Part shown: one piece after another, positions 25,561 to 34,453 of the stretch | Position numbering within the stretch: position 1 is the first letter of the stretch | How the letters are laid out: each line of letters begins with the position of its first letter | Assembly: GCF_003086895.1 (NCBI RefSeq) | Contig: NZ_CP026004.1 | Coordinates: 1,027,663 to 1,091,662, forward strand | Origin: Stenotrophomonas sp. ESTM1D_MKCIP4_1 | GTDB taxonomy: Bacteria > Pseudomonadota > Gammaproteobacteria > Xanthomonadales > Xanthomonadaceae | DNA length: 64,000 nt | Direction of reading: 5' to 3' | Translations under genes and position numbers: made by a program | The notes under the pieces: model-generated | What the model was told of the DNA's origin: nothing | What the model saw: only the letters and a program-made list of their open reading frames with translations | Database searches by the model: none

Positions 25561-27330
25561 TCAGACTGCGTCGGCCACCAGCGCCAGCCAGCGCTCGATG
25601 CCGCGCCGATCGCGTGCGGCCAGCAGCTTCGGTGCGCGTGCGCGCAACGCGCCCAGGTCGGCGTCGCGGATCGCGCGCCGGACTTCCAGCAGCGTGCCCG
25701 GGTGCAGGCTGAATTCGGTCAGGCCCAGCGCCAGCAGCAACGGCGCCATCCGCGCATCGCCGGCGATCTCGCCACACACCGCCACCGGGATGCGGTGGCG
25801 CGCGCCGGTATCGATGACCATCTGCAGCAGGCGCAGCACCGCCGGGTGCAGCGGCGAATACAGCTCGCCCAGCGCCTCGTTGTTGCGGTCGGCGGCCAGC
25901 AGGTACTGCACCAGGTCGTTGGTGCCGATCGACAGGAAGTCGACCAGGTCGATGAAGCTTTCGAGCGCCAACGCGGCGGCGGGCACTTCGATCATCGCGC
26001 CCAGCGGCACGTGCTCGGCCACCATGTGGCCTTCGCTGCGCAGCTGTTCGGTCAGCTTGAGCATGCGGCGGCGCACCGCCAGCAGTTCTTCGCGGGTGCT
26101 GACCATCGGCACCAGCACGCGCAGCCGACCGTAGGCCGAGGCACGCAGGATCGCGCGCAGCTGGGTGTCGGACACCTTCGGCCGCGCCAGCGACAACCGC
26201 ACGCCACGCAGGCCCAGCGCCGGGTTCTCTTCATTGCTCAGGGTCAGGCCGGTGCGGTCGGCCTTGTCCGCGCCCAGGTCGAGGGTGCGGATGGTGACCG
26301 GTCGCCCGCTCATGCCCAGGGCAGCGTCGCGGTAGGTCTGGAACTGTTCTTCTTCGTCCGGCAGTTCGTTGCGCTGCAGGAACAGGAATTCGGTGCGGTA
26401 CAGGCCCAGCCCCTGCGCGCCCAGCGCATGGGCCTGGGTCACGTCCTCCAGCGACTCGGCGTTGGCCAACAGGGCGATGTCGACCTGGTCGCGGGTACGG
26501 CTGGGTTTGCTGCGCAGCCGGCCCAGCTCACGCTGCTCGCGGGCATGTTCCTTCAGCCGCACGCGATAGTCGCGCAGGTTGTCGGCCTGCGGGTTGACGG
26601 TGATGCTGCCGTCGGCGCCGTCGATGATGAGCACGTCTCCGTCGGCGATGCGGCTGAGCACCTGCGGGACGTTCACGATCAGCGGCAGGTGCAGGCTGCG
26701 GGCCAGGATCGCGCTGTGCGACAACGCGCTGCCGGCGGCGGTGACGATGCCCACCACACCCTGGGCCTGCAGCTGTGCCAGTTCGGAAGGGGCGATGTTG
26801 TCGCAGACCAGGATCTCCCCGGCCAGGCCTTTCACCACTGGCGGGCGATCGGGCTGCAGGAAGGCGTGGATGCGCCCGATCACATGGTCCAGGTCGTCCA
26901 TGCGGCTCTTCAGGTAGGCATCGTCCATGCCATCGAAGACCTTGGCCAGGCGGTCGCGCTGCAGGCGCAGCGCATAGCCGGCGCTGTACGGGCCGCTGCG
27001 GATCAGTTCGTCCAGGCCATACAGCAGCTCGGGGTCGTCCAGCAGCAGGGCATGCAGGTCGAGGAACTCGCCGACGTCGTGGCTCAGCGCGCCGTGCAGG
27101 CGTTGCCGCAGTTCGTGCATTTCCGCGCGCGCTGCATCCAGCGCGCGATGCAGGCGGGCCAGCTCGGCCTCCACCTGCTGTGGCGCGACGCGCTGTTCGG
27201 CCACTTCCAGTGCGTGTGGCAGGCGCACCCGCGCCCGTCCCATCGCCGAACCACGTGCGGCGCCGTGGCCGGCCAGCAGCTGTACCGGCCGTTGGCCGGT
27301 GGCAGGTTGGCCGGCACGTGCGCGCGGCAC
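25561..27330 (-). CDS. ptsI: Phosphoenolpyruvate-protein phosphotransferase (PTS enzyme I)
   Basis: A 589-residue cytosolic enzyme I that moves phosphate from PEP to HPr. The HPr-binding helical region is within about 40-150, the phospho-histidine motif is GSALSHSAILAR, and the PEP-binding barrel has YRTEFLFL, RTLDLGADK, MIEVPAA, SIGTNDLVQY and the catalytic Cys of VCGEIAGD. The frame starts with GTG 27330, two bases after the ptsH stop. The usual EI beginning (GHGAARGSAMGRARV) is preceded by ~18 extra residues encoded by GTAG/SMAG-like repeat DNA, so the true start may be further downstream. It is last in the EIIA-ptsH-ptsI operon. Confidence 0.95.
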   Translation of the reverse strand: MPRARAGQPATGQRPVQLLAGHGAARGSAMGRARVRLPHALEVAEQRVAPQQVEAELARLHRALDAARAEMHELRQRLHGALSHDVGEFLDLHALLLDDPELLYGLDELIRSGPYSAGYALRLQRDRLAKVFDGMDDAYLKSRMDDLDHVIGRIHAFLQPDRPPVVKGLAGEILVCDNIAPSELAQLQAQGVVGIVTAAGSALSHSAILARSLHLPLIVNVPQVLSRIADGDVLIIDGADGSITVNPQADNLRDYRVRLKEHAREQRELGRLRSKPSRTRDQVDIALLANAESLEDVTQAHALGAQGLGLYRTEFLFLQRNELPDEEEQFQTYRDAALGMSGRPVTIRTLDLGADKADRTGLTLSNEENPALGLRGVRLSLARPKVSDTQLRAILRASAYGRLRVLVPMVSTREELLAVRRRMLKLTEQLRSEGHMVAEHVPLGAMIEVPAAALALESFIDLVDFLSIGTNDLVQYLLAADRNNEALGELYSPLHPAVLRLLQMVIDTGARHRIPVAVCGEIAGDARMAPLLLALGLTEFSLHPGTLLEVRRAIRDADLGALRARAPKLLAARDRRGIERWLALVADAV

Positions 27331-27332
27331 GC

Positions 27333-27602
27333 TCAGCTGTCCTCGTCGAAGCGGCGCTCGAACAGGTCGACCACCGCGTCCATCGCCACGGCTTCATCCT
27401 CGCCGTTGATGCGGATGGTGACCGGCGTGCCTTGGCCGGCGGCCAGCAGCATCACGCCCATGATGCTCTTGGCGTTGATCTCACGGCCTTTGGCGGCCAT
27501 GGTCACGTTGCAGCGGAACGGGGCCAGGGTCTGCACCAGCTTGGCGGTGGCCCGGGCATGCAGGCCCAGGCGGTTGCTCACGGTGAGTTCTCGTTCAAGC
27601 AT
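27333..27602 (-). CDS. ptsH: HPr phosphocarrier protein
   Basis: An 89-residue HPr. His15 in GLHARA accepts phosphate from enzyme I, and Ser46 in INAKSIMGVM is the target of HprK, whose gene is 1.7 kb upstream on the same strand. It overlaps the EIIA gene by eight bases and ptsI follows after two. Because no sugar permease is in this operon, the phospho-relay probably serves regulation and a few distant permeases. Confidence 0.97.
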   Translation of the reverse strand: MLERELTVSNRLGLHARATAKLVQTLAPFRCNVTMAAKGREINAKSIMGVMLLAAGQGTPVTIRINGEDEAVAMDAVVDLFERRFDEDS

Positions 27603-27987
27603 CGTCGACTATCGCTCCATTACGGGTGCCCGCCGCGGCTGTGGCGGGCAGTTGATCCAGTCCCTGTTCCGGATAATTCATCACCCGCAGCAACATCGGC
27701 AGACTCAGCGCCGACACCCGGCGAACCGGGGTGCCCAACCGGGCCAGCTGCCCGGCAAGGTTGGCGGGGCTGGCGCCGTACAGGTCGGTCAGGATCAGCA
27801 CGCCTTCGCCTCCATCGACCCGGCGCAAAGCAGCCGAAGCGAGGGGAAGAAGAGCATCCAGGTCTGCGTCGAACGGTACCTCGAAAGCTTCGGTTTTCAG
27901 CGGCAATTGCCGCAGGAGCCGGGTTGCCACGTCAAGCAGGGCAGTGCCGACTCCAGGATGTGTTACGAGGAGAATGCCACAGGTCAT
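27595..27987 (-). CDS. PTS EIIA, mannose/fructose-type (EIIA-Man fold)
   Basis: A 130-residue EIIA of the mannose superfamily. The phosphorylated residue is His10 in VTHPG, and the conserved ILTDLYGASPANLA block follows near 65-78. The protein stands alone without EIIB, EIIC or EIID, so it is probably a regulatory or phosphate-acceptor component, as in other hprK-containing proteobacteria. It overlaps ptsH by eight bases and is first gene of the operon. It is divergent from nothing: rapZ lies upstream on the same strand behind a 373-bp repeat-rich gap. Confidence 0.92.
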   Translation of the reverse strand: MTCGILLVTHPGVGTALLDVATRLLRQLPLKTEAFEVPFDADLDALLPLASAALRRVDGGEGVLILTDLYGASPANLAGQLARLGTPVRRVSALSLPMLLRVMNYPEQGLDQLPATAAAGTRNGAIVDDA

Positions 27988-28064
27988 TACTGCACGTTAA
28001 CAGGTCAAGGTGAATTGGCGATAGCAGCAGGAGAGGGGCACTGTGTCCCGTATTCAGCGATCCC

Positions 28065-28103
28065 GGGGTCGGATCCCTTTTTCATGGAAAAAGGGCTCTG
28101 ACC
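28065..28103. repeat. 39-bp palindrome, copy 6
   Basis: The inner stem is CCTTTTTC/GAAAAAGG; the right outer arm is slightly decayed (CTCTGACCG instead of TCTGACCCC). Confidence 0.75.
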
Positions 28104-28121
28104 GCACCCTGTTCCTATCCC

Positions 28122-28169
28122 ATCCACGCATGGCGTGGATCTACTGTGTCGACCAAGGTCGACACCTAC
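28122..28169. repeat. Two GTAG-type hairpins
   Basis: ATCCACGCATGGCGTGGATCTAC (28122-28144) is followed by GTGTCGACC/GGTCGACACCTAC (28146-28169), both ending in CTAC. Confidence 0.75.
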
Positions 28170-28177
28170 CAGGGGCC

Positions 28178-28293
28178 GGGAATTTGTCGGAGGCGGGGCG
28201 GGTCAGCAAGCGGGGGCGTGAGCCGCATGGATGCGGCGACCGAGCCTACAGGGATGTACTTGCAGCGTCCCCCGATTGCTGACCCGCCCCGCC
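28178..28293 (+). repeat. Multi-hairpin element, copy C
   Basis: It begins GGGAATTTGTCGGAGG. The outer stem is 28192-28216 with 28269-28293 and has a single mismatch. The core GAGCCGCATGGATGCGGC is followed by the conserved CGAGCCTACAGGGATGTACT and GCAGCGTCCCCC. Confidence 0.85.
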
Positions 28294-28360
28294 ATACCAC
28301 GTAAACCAGCTCTTGCCGTTGATGTTGCATTGGGGGGCGCCGGGCGCAGCCCGGTTGCCC

Positions 28361-29245
28361 TCAATCCTGTTCGCGGTGGTACGTCGCCACGTCATCCCAA
28401 CCCATCTCGCGGGCGTGGCGTGCCATGCGCTCGGCCAGGTACACCGAACGGTGCTTGCCGCCGGTGCAGCCGAAGGCCACGGTCACGTAGCTGCGCGTGC
28501 CATCGCCCAGCTTGGGCAGCCAGGTATCGAGGAAATCCATCAGCTGCGCCAGATAGCGCTGCACGTCCGGCTGCGCTTCCAGATAATCGCGCACGCCCGG
28601 TTCGCGGCCGCTGAGTGCGCGCAGGTCAGGGTCCCAGTGCGGATTGGGCAGCACGCGTGCATCGAACACGAAGTCGGCCTCTGCCGGCACGCCGCGCTTG
28701 TAGGCGAACGACTCGAACAGCAGCGACAGGCGCGTGGCGTGGCCCATCGCGAACTCGGTGATGATGCGGCGGCGCAGCTGGTGCACGTTCAGTGCGCTGG
28801 TGTCGATCACCACGTCGGCCTCGCGGCGCAGCGGTGCGATCAGTTCGCGCTCGCGGGCGATGGCCTCCGGCAGGGACAGGCCCAGCTGGCTCAGCGGGTG
28901 CCGGCGACGGGTGTCGGCATAGCGCTTGAGCATCGTTTCATCGCTGGCTTCGAAGTACAGCACCTTCGCTTCCACGCCGGCATCGGTGGCCAGCTTGCGC
29001 CAGTTGGCCAGCTGGCTCAGGTCGTCCTGGCCGCGCACGTCGATGCCCACCGCCAGCCGGCGCGGCGCGCCGCCGTCATGGTTGTCCAGCACGCTGCGCA
29101 CGAAATCCGGCAGCAGCTGGATCGGCAGGTTGTCCGAACAGTAGTAGTCCTGATCCTCGAAGGTCTTCAGGGCGACGGATTTACCCGAGCCGGACAGGCC
29201 ACTGACGATGATCAGGGTCGGGGCGGTGGGGGTGACGGTACTCAT
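28361..29245 (-). CDS. rapZ: RNase adapter protein RapZ
   Basis: A 294-residue P-loop protein of the RapZ/YvcJ family. The Walker A motif GLSGSGKS is at 16-23, the YYCSDNLP motif follows, and the C-terminal [14 protein letters not shown] block is the conserved RNA- and small-molecule-binding part. In enterics RapZ guides GlmZ decay and senses glucosamine-6-phosphate; in Xanthomonadaceae that partner is not established. It sits beside hprK and ptsN, as in most proteobacteria. It is probably cotranscribed with hprK (23-bp gap). Confidence 0.95.
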   Translation of the reverse strand: MSTVTPTAPTLIIVSGLSGSGKSVALKTFEDQDYYCSDNLPIQLLPDFVRSVLDNHDGGAPRRLAVGIDVRGQDDLSQLANWRKLATDAGVEAKVLYFEASDETMLKRYADTRRRHPLSQLGLSLPEAIARERELIAPLRREADVVIDTSALNVHQLRRRIITEFAMGHATRLSLLFESFAYKRGVPAEADFVFDARVLPNPHWDPDLRALSGREPGVRDYLEAQPDVQRYLAQLMDFLDTWLPKLGDGTRSYVTVAFGCTGGKHRSVYLAERMARHAREMGWDDVATYHREQD

Positions 29246-29268
29246 GGACGGGCTCTTGATGGTGGGGC

Positions 29269-30219
29269 TCAGGGTGTTCGCCGTTCCAGCAGGTTGCTGT
29301 GGCGGGCGATGAACATCGCCGCCGGGTCGATACCCTTGGTACGTAGAATGTGCAGGCGGGTGGCCGCTTCGGTCAGCACGGCCAGGTTGCGGCCGGGCAT
29401 CACTGGCAGGGTGATCAGCGGCACGTCCAGGTCCAGCACGTGGCGGGTGCCTGAATCGCCGGTCAGGCGCTCGTAGCCGTGCGGGGTGGGTTCGGTCATC
29501 GGCTTGGTCAGATGGACGATCAGCCGAAGGTACTTGTTCTTCTTTACCGCCGTATCACCGAACATCTCGCGCACGTTCAGCACGCCCAGGCCACGGACTT
29601 CCAGCAGGTCCTGCAGCAGCTCGGGGCAGGTGCCGTCGAGCACGTCGGGGGCGATCTGGGTGAACTCGGGGGCATCGTCGGCCACCAGGCGGTGGCCGCG
29701 GCTGAGCAGTTCCAGCGCCAGCTCGCTCTTGCCGGATCCGGCCTCGCCGGTGATGAGCACGCCGATGGAGTAGATCTCCATGAACACGCCATGCAGGATC
29801 ACCCGCGGCGCCAGCGTGCGCGCCAGATGGTAGGAGAGGTGGTTGAGCAGTTCGTGGCCGCGCTTGGGCGAAAGCCACAGCGGCGTGCCGGATTCATCGG
29901 CGGCCGCGCGCAGGTCTTCCGGGCAGGGCTGGTTGCGGGTCAGCACCAGCGCCAGCGGGTGCGACTGCATGATCTTCTCGATCGTTTCCCAGCGCTGGCG
30001 CGGTTCCAGCGCGTCCAGCCAGGACAGTTCTTCGGTACCGAGGATCTGCACCTTGTTGGGGTAGATCGCATTGAGATAGCCGGCCAGCGAGGGGCGACGG
30101 GAGACGGTATTGCCCGCTTCCAGTTCACGTTTCTCGCCTGCCTTGCCGGCGGCCCAGCGCAGGCCCAGCCGCTCGCGCTGCTGGTCGAACAGTTCGCGTG
30201 CGGTGATGCTGGTATTCAT
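29269..30219 (-). CDS. hprK: HPr kinase/phosphorylase
   Basis: A 316-residue bifunctional enzyme that phosphorylates and dephosphorylates HPr at Ser46. The Walker A motif is GEAGSGKS at 158-165, the catalytic His lies in [10 protein letters not shown] (His143), and the signature [17 protein letters not shown] follows near 205-220. In Gram-negative bacteria HprK is linked to PTS regulation of virulence and carbon use rather than classical CcpA control. The start ATG 30219 overlaps the stop of ptsN by four bases (30216-30219). Confidence 0.95.
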   Translation of the reverse strand: MNTSITARELFDQQRERLGLRWAAGKAGEKRELEAGNTVSRRPSLAGYLNAIYPNKVQILGTEELSWLDALEPRQRWETIEKIMQSHPLALVLTRNQPCPEDLRAAADESGTPLWLSPKRGHELLNHLSYHLARTLAPRVILHGVFMEIYSIGVLITGEAGSGKSELALELLSRGHRLVADDAPEFTQIAPDVLDGTCPELLQDLLEVRGLGVLNVREMFGDTAVKKNKYLRLIVHLTKPMTEPTPHGYERLTGDSGTRHVLDLDVPLITLPVMPGRNLAVLTEAATRLHILRTKGIDPAAMFIARHSNLLERRTP

Positions 30220-30668
30220 GCGGCGCTCGCCGGTGGGGGGAGGTCCAGGGCCTCACGAAGTGCCCGTGCATCCCCTGCCGCGCGCAGGGCGTCGCGGATC
30301 GAGGGCGTCGAGAACAGTTCGGCCAGTTCGGACAGCAGCATCAGGTGCTGGTGCGTGTAATGGGCGGGGACGGCCATGGCGAACACCAGGTCCACCGGTT
30401 CATCGCCGCCGAAATCAACCGGGGTCTGCAACCGCAGCAGGGCGCCGCGGGGACGGTCCAGGGCAGGGGCCCGGCCGTGGGGAATGGCGATGCCGAAACC
30501 GATCGCGGTACTGCCCAGGGCTTCGCGCTGGCACAGGTTGAGGTAGATCTGTTCGGCGTTGGCCTGGCGGCAGGCCAGCAACCCGGCGGCGGCCTGCAGG
30601 ACGCTGTCGCGGTCGGTGGCCGTGCAGAGCTGGGTCTGCACGGCCGCCAGGAGGTCAGTCAGGGGCAT
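30216..30668 (-). CDS. ptsN: Nitrogen-regulatory PTS protein EIIA-Ntr
   Basis: A 150-residue EIIA of the fructose type, the output of the nitrogen-related PTS. The active-site His64 is in [12 protein letters not shown]. The N-terminal SQ-type ligand helix is shortened compared with enterobacterial PtsN. Phospho-EIIA-Ntr status commonly controls potassium transport and other targets. It is downstream of hpf and rpoN in the conserved rpoN-hpf-ptsN-hprK-rapZ order. Confidence 0.94.
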   Translation of the reverse strand: MPLTDLLAAVQTQLCTATDRDSVLQAAAGLLACRQANAEQIYLNLCQREALGSTAIGFGIAIPHGRAPALDRPRGALLRLQTPVDFGGDEPVDLVFAMAVPAHYTHQHLMLLSELAELFSTPSIRDALRAAGDARALREALDLPPPASAA

Positions 30669-30689
30669 GTCTGCGGGGAACGGTGGCGA

Positions 30690-31007
30690 TCAGCCGCCAT
30701 TGTCGCCCACCGGCAGTGGTGCGTGCTGCTGTTTTTTCTCCTTGTGCTTGATGACCAGACGGTCAAGCTTGTCCGCCAGGACGTCGATGGCGGCATACAT
30801 GGTCTGGCCGCCGGCTTCGGCGTGCAGCGTCTGGCCGGGAATATTGAGGCTGGCGTCGACGTGGTGTTCGGTCTTCTGCAGCTTGAGGGTTACCCGCGCT
30901 TCGCAGTGCTGGTCGAAGTGCTTTCCGACCCGGGCCAGCTTTTCTTCAACATACGACTGCAGGGCCGGGGTGACTTCGACATCTTTGCCAAACGTTTCGA
31001 TGCGCAT
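30690..31007 (-). CDS. hpf: Ribosome hibernation-promoting factor
   Basis: A 105-residue short HPF/YhbH protein. The beta-alpha-beta-beta-beta-alpha fold is recognisable (MRIETFGKDVEVTPAL, YVEEKLARVGKHF, HHVDASLNIPG, DMYAAIDVL-type helix as TMYAAIDVLADKLDRLV), and a Lys-rich end follows (IKHKEKKQQ). It binds the small subunit in stationary phase and promotes 100S dimers. The gene follows rpoN by 58 bp, its almost universal partner in proteobacteria. It lacks the C-terminal dimerisation domain of long HPFs. Confidence 0.95.
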   Translation of the reverse strand: MRIETFGKDVEVTPALQSYVEEKLARVGKHFDQHCEARVTLKLQKTEHHVDASLNIPGQTLHAEAGGQTMYAAIDVLADKLDRLVIKHKEKKQQHAPLPVGDNGG

Positions 31008-31065
31008 CGGGTTTCTCCTGTGTTCGGATGTGCCAATGAACCTCTCCGCCGGGCGCGGCGGCGCG

Positions 31066-32496
31066 TCAAGCGATTCTGACCCTTTCGTGCGAGGCGGAGA
31101 TGTTCATGGCCTCACGATACTTCGCCACGGTGCGCCGCGCTACTGGGATTCCCGACGTTTTGAGCAGGTCAGCCAGCTTGGCGTCAGAAAGCGGCTTGCG
31201 TGGGTTTTCGTCATCGATCAGGCGTCGGATCATCGCCTGGATGGCGGTACTGGATGCTTCGCCACCGCCTTCGGTGTCGATGCCTGAAGCGAAGAACGCG
31301 CGCAGCGGCAGGGTGCCGCGCGGCGTGCGTACGTGCTTTCGTGCGATCGCGCGTGAGACGGTGGATTCGTGCAGGCCCAGTTCGGCGGCGATCTCGCGCA
31401 GGGTGAGCGGGCGCAGCGCCTGTTCACCGAATTCGAGGAAGCCGGCCTGCTGCTGGATCAGGCAGCGCACCACGCGCAGCAGGGTCTCGCCGCGCGCCTG
31501 CAGGCCCTTGAGCAGCCAGCGTGCCTCCTGCAGCTGGGCACGCAGGTAGCCGGCGTCGGCGTCGCCGCAGCGGCGGATCATCTGTTCGTAGCCGCGGTGG
31601 ATGACCACCTTCGGACCGGCATGGGCCGCCAGTGCGGCGCGCCACAGGCCGTTCTGCCGCCACACCACCACGTCCGGCACGACATAGGTGTCCTGTGCCA
31701 GCGGTGCGATCTGGGTGCCGGGACGCGGATCCAGCGAGCGCAGCAGGGCGACCGCGGTTTCGACCTCGGCCAGTGGCTGCTTCAGTTCGTGGGCCAGGCC
31801 GGCCACGCCGCTGCGCGGCAGCCGCTCCAGCGGGCCGGCGGCGATCAGCCGGGCCAGCGCCACGCCGGCGGTCCCGGCAGGCAGCACGTCCAGCTGCAGC
31901 TGCAGGCATTCGCCCAGGCAACGTGCCGCCACGCCCACCGGGTCGAAGCGCTGCACCTGGTGCAGCACGGTGAGGATCTCGTCCTCGCCGGCATGGATGG
32001 CCGGCAGCAGGGTTTCGGCGATTGTCGCCAGCGGCTCGCGCAGGTAGCCGTCTTCTTCCAGCGCATCGATCAGCGCCGCACCGATGCTGCGGTCGCGCAT
32101 CGACAGGTGCGACAGGTGCAGCTGCCACAGCAGGTGGTCGGCCAGGGTCTCGACCTCGGCCACGCGCTCTGCGGCGCTGCCGGTGTCTTCATCGTCGTCG
32201 AAACTGCCGCTGCTGCCGGGGTTGTTCCAGTCCAGCTCGGCGGGGGCCCAGTCGTCGCCGCTGGGCGCGGCCGGTTCCGGCGGCGCGTCGCTATCGGCAC
32301 CGCCGTCATCGGCGCTGTCGCTGCCGGCACCGGCATCGCTGCTGTCGGCCCAGTCCAGCAGGGGGTTGCTTTCCACCGCCTGGGCAATTTCCAGCTCCAG
32401 CTCGGTGGTGGACATCTGCAGCAGCTTGATCGCCTGCTGCAGCTGTGGTGTCAGCACCAGCTGCTGTCCCAACGATGTCTGCAGCCGAGTCTTCAT
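31066..32496 (-). CDS. rpoN: RNA polymerase sigma-54 factor
   Basis: A 476-residue sigma-54. Region I is present (MKTRLQTSLGQQLVLTPQLQQAIKLLQ), followed by a long acidic region II (about 50-130) and the core-binding and DNA-binding region III, ending with the RpoN box ARRTVAKYRE near residue 455. ATG 32496 gives the standard beginning; the longer open frame to 32778 reads into lptB. Sigma-54 needs enhancer-binding ATPases and in Xanthomonadaceae controls flagella and pili. The order lptB-rpoN-hpf is conserved. Confidence 0.97.
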   Translation of the reverse strand: MKTRLQTSLGQQLVLTPQLQQAIKLLQMSTTELELEIAQAVESNPLLDWADSSDAGAGSDSADDGGADSDAPPEPAAPSGDDWAPAELDWNNPGSSGSFDDDEDTGSAAERVAEVETLADHLLWQLHLSHLSMRDRSIGAALIDALEEDGYLREPLATIAETLLPAIHAGEDEILTVLHQVQRFDPVGVAARCLGECLQLQLDVLPAGTAGVALARLIAAGPLERLPRSGVAGLAHELKQPLAEVETAVALLRSLDPRPGTQIAPLAQDTYVVPDVVVWRQNGLWRAALAAHAGPKVVIHRGYEQMIRRCGDADAGYLRAQLQEARWLLKGLQARGETLLRVVRCLIQQQAGFLEFGEQALRPLTLREIAAELGLHESTVSRAIARKHVRTPRGTLPLRAFFASGIDTEGGGEASSTAIQAMIRRLIDDENPRKPLSDAKLADLLKTSGIPVARRTVAKYREAMNISASHERVRIA

Positions 32497-32536
32497 GCCT
32501 ATGCCGAAACGGAGGGGATGGGCCCGGCGGCCACGG

Positions 32537-33256
32537 TCACAGCTTGAAGGAATCTCCAAGGTAGACGCGACGGACGTCGGCGTTGTCCAGGATCGCTTCC
32601 GGCGAGCCCTGGGCCAGTACGGTGCCCTCTGCGAGGATATACGCGCGGTCGCAGATTCCCAAGGTTTCGCGCACGTTGTGGTCGGTGATGAGCACACCGA
32701 TGCCGCGCTGCTTGAGATGGGTGACGATGCGCTGGATCTCGCCGACCGAGATCGGATCGACGCCGGCAAAGGGTTCATCCAGCAGGATCAGGCGGGGCTT
32801 GGCGGCCAGTGCGCGGGCGATCTCGCAGCGGCGGCGTTCACCGCCGGACAGGCTGGCGCCGAGCTGGTCGGCCACGTGGCCCAGCTGCAGTTCGTCCAGC
32901 AGGCCGTTGAGTTCGCGTTCGCGGCCGGCCGAATCCAGGTCGTCGCGCAGTTCAAGCACCAGGCGCAGGTTGTCGGCCACGGTCAGCTTGCGGAACACCG
33001 ACGGCTCCTGCGGCAGATAACCCACGCCCTGCTTGGCACGCGTGTACATCGGGTCGCCAGTGATGTCCTGGCCGTCCAGCACGATGCTGCCGGCGTCGGC
33101 TTCCACCAGACCCACGATCATGTAGAAACAGGTGGTCTTGCCGGCACCGTTGGGGCCGAGCAGGCCGACCACTTCACCGGCATCCAGGGTCAGCCCGAAG
33201 TCCTTGACGACTTCGCGCTGCTTGTACTTCTTGCGCAGGCCCTTGGCGACAAGCAT
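32537..33256 (-). CDS. lptB: LPS export ABC transporter ATP-binding protein
   Basis: A 239-residue cytosolic ATPase of the LptB2FG complex that extracts lipopolysaccharide from the inner membrane. The Walker A motif is GPNGAGKTT (34-42), the Q-loop is in YLPQEPSVF, the signature is [15 protein letters not shown], the Walker B motif is [13 protein letters not shown], and the switch His is in LITDHNVRE. It starts with the last base of the lptA stop (one-base overlap, 33256). lptC, lptA, lptB and rpoN form one conserved block. Confidence 0.97.
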   Translation of the reverse strand: MLVAKGLRKKYKQREVVKDFGLTLDAGEVVGLLGPNGAGKTTCFYMIVGLVEADAGSIVLDGQDITGDPMYTRAKQGVGYLPQEPSVFRKLTVADNLRLVLELRDDLDSAGRERELNGLLDELQLGHVADQLGASLSGGERRRCEIARALAAKPRLILLDEPFAGVDPISVGEIQRIVTHLKQRGIGVLITDHNVRETLGICDRAYILAEGTVLAQGSPEAILDNADVRRVYLGDSFKL

Positions 33257-33774
33257 TACTTCTTGCCCCCGGCCGGCGCCGCAGCAGGCGTCTTGTTCTT
33301 GGGCGGAATGACGGTACGCACACGGCTGCCGTCGCCACCGGAATTCATCTCGCCGCTCTTCATGTTGTAGACCATGCGCTGGCCGGCGTTGGTGCCGCGC
33401 GCGCTGGTGACCTTGTAGTTGCCGGTCAGGGTGACGGTATCGCTCTTGACGTCGTAGTCGATGTTGTCGGCCACCGCATCGACCCAGGTGCCGTCGTCCA
33501 GCTGCTGCTTCATCTTGGCCTGCTTGCCGGTGAACACGGCACGCACGGCTTCACCGTCCTTCATGTAGATCTCGGCCTGCGCCGAGCGCAGGTCCAGCGT
33601 GCCCTGGGTGATGACCACGCCCTGCGACAGGGTGGTTTTGCCATCACCGGTCAGGGAACCGGCCTGGGCACCGGCGTCGATGTGCATGTCTTCGTTGCGG
33701 TCGCTGGATTTGGCGAACGCGGCGGCGGGAACAAGAAGACTGAGCGCGAGTACGGCTGCAAGGGAGATCTTCAT
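33256..33774 (-). CDS. lptA: Lipopolysaccharide transport periplasmic protein LptA
   Basis: A 172-residue OstA-fold protein with a signal peptide ([19 protein letters not shown], cleavage near AFA). It forms the periplasmic bridge that carries LPS from LptC to LptD. The beta-jellyroll repeats [31 protein letters not shown] and [13 protein letters not shown] are visible. The C-terminus is basic and Ala/Pro-rich ([14 protein letters not shown]), an extension beyond the core fold. 103 bp separate it from lptC, somewhat more than usual. Confidence 0.94.
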   Translation of the reverse strand: MKISLAAVLALSLLVPAAAFAKSSDRNEDMHIDAGAQAGSLTGDGKTTLSQGVVITQGTLDLRSAQAEIYMKDGEAVRAVFTGKQAKMKQQLDDGTWVDAVADNIDYDVKSDTVTLTGNYKVTSARGTNAGQRMVYNMKSGEMNSGGDGSRVRTVIPPKNKTPAAAPAGGKK

Positions 33775-33877
33775 CGGGGTCCGTTCTACCGGTGGAGGCG
33801 CACGGCGCAGGCCGCGCGGTCGGGTGGGTGCTGCTGCCTCGCGCCTGTCGCCAGGACGTCGCGGGCAGACGGCGGAA

Positions 33878-34453
33878 TCAGCGCCTGGGCGTGTAGCGGC
33901 CCTTGGACTGGCTGAGGAAATGATACGTGTTGTTCTTGGAATCCACCTCGAACCCGACGCCGGACTGCTCCATGCCCGGGCGGGTCATGGTGACCAGGGC
34001 ATCGGTGCGGGCACGGCTTTCCTTCGGGAACACATCCAGGTGGTCGGTGCGGAAGGTGGTGGGCACCACGCCGGGGGCGGCGGGGCTGTCACCGGCGACA
34101 TCGCCGCGCAGCTTCATTTCGTCGCCCTTGGCGCTGAGCCAGCCGGTCTTCGCCCGCAGGGTCCAGTGCTGGCCGTCCTTGTCGGGCATCTCGAACACCG
34201 GCGTGGTGATGTTGATGGTCTGGTCGCCCCGCTGGCGTTCCAGCAGCGGCGCGCGCAGCGTGGTCGATTCCTTGCCCTGTTCGTCCAGCGCCACGATCTG
34301 GAAGTCGTGCAGGATGTAATCCACGCCCACGTCCTGGCCGGTCTGCACCGGCCCCTTGTCGCGGTTGCGCAGGGCCGCCCAGCTGCTGAGCAGGGCGGCC
34401 AGCAGCAGCCCGGCGCCGAGCACGGTACGCCAGTTCAGCGACGGAGCATTCAT
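33878..34453 (-). CDS. lptC: LPS export ABC transporter periplasmic protein LptC
   Basis: A 191-residue bitopic protein with one N-terminal helix (about 9-28, VLGAGLLLAALLSSWAAL) anchoring it to the inner membrane and a periplasmic jellyroll (VDYILHDFQIVALDEQGK ... WHLRAKTGWL-like segments) that receives LPS from LptB2FG. It overlaps kdsC by four bases (34450-34453). Adjacent lptA and lptB confirm the assignment. Confidence 0.93.
   Translation of the reverse strand: MNAPSLNWRTVLGAGLLLAALLSSWAALRNRDKGPVQTGQDVGVDYILHDFQIVALDEQGKESTTLRAPLLERQRGDQTINITTPVFEMPDKDGQHWTLRAKTGWLSAKGDEMKLRGDVAGDSPAAPGVVPTTFRTDHLDVFPKESRARTDALVTMTRPGMEQSGVGFEVDSKNNTYHFLSQSKGRYTPRR

Larger units (their letters stand above)
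27988..28360. other. Repeat-filled gap between rapZ and the EIIA gene
   Basis: It contains, from left to right, the presumed promoter of the EIIA-ptsH-ptsI operon, one 39-bp palindrome, two GTAG-type hairpins and multi-hairpin element C. I see no gene. Confidence 0.75.

Noticed and set aside
25702..28101. 799-residue plus-strand frame opposite ptsI, ptsH and the EIIA gene
   Set aside because: It is antisense shadow of three clearly recognisable PTS genes and continues into repeats; its composition is typical of complement frames.
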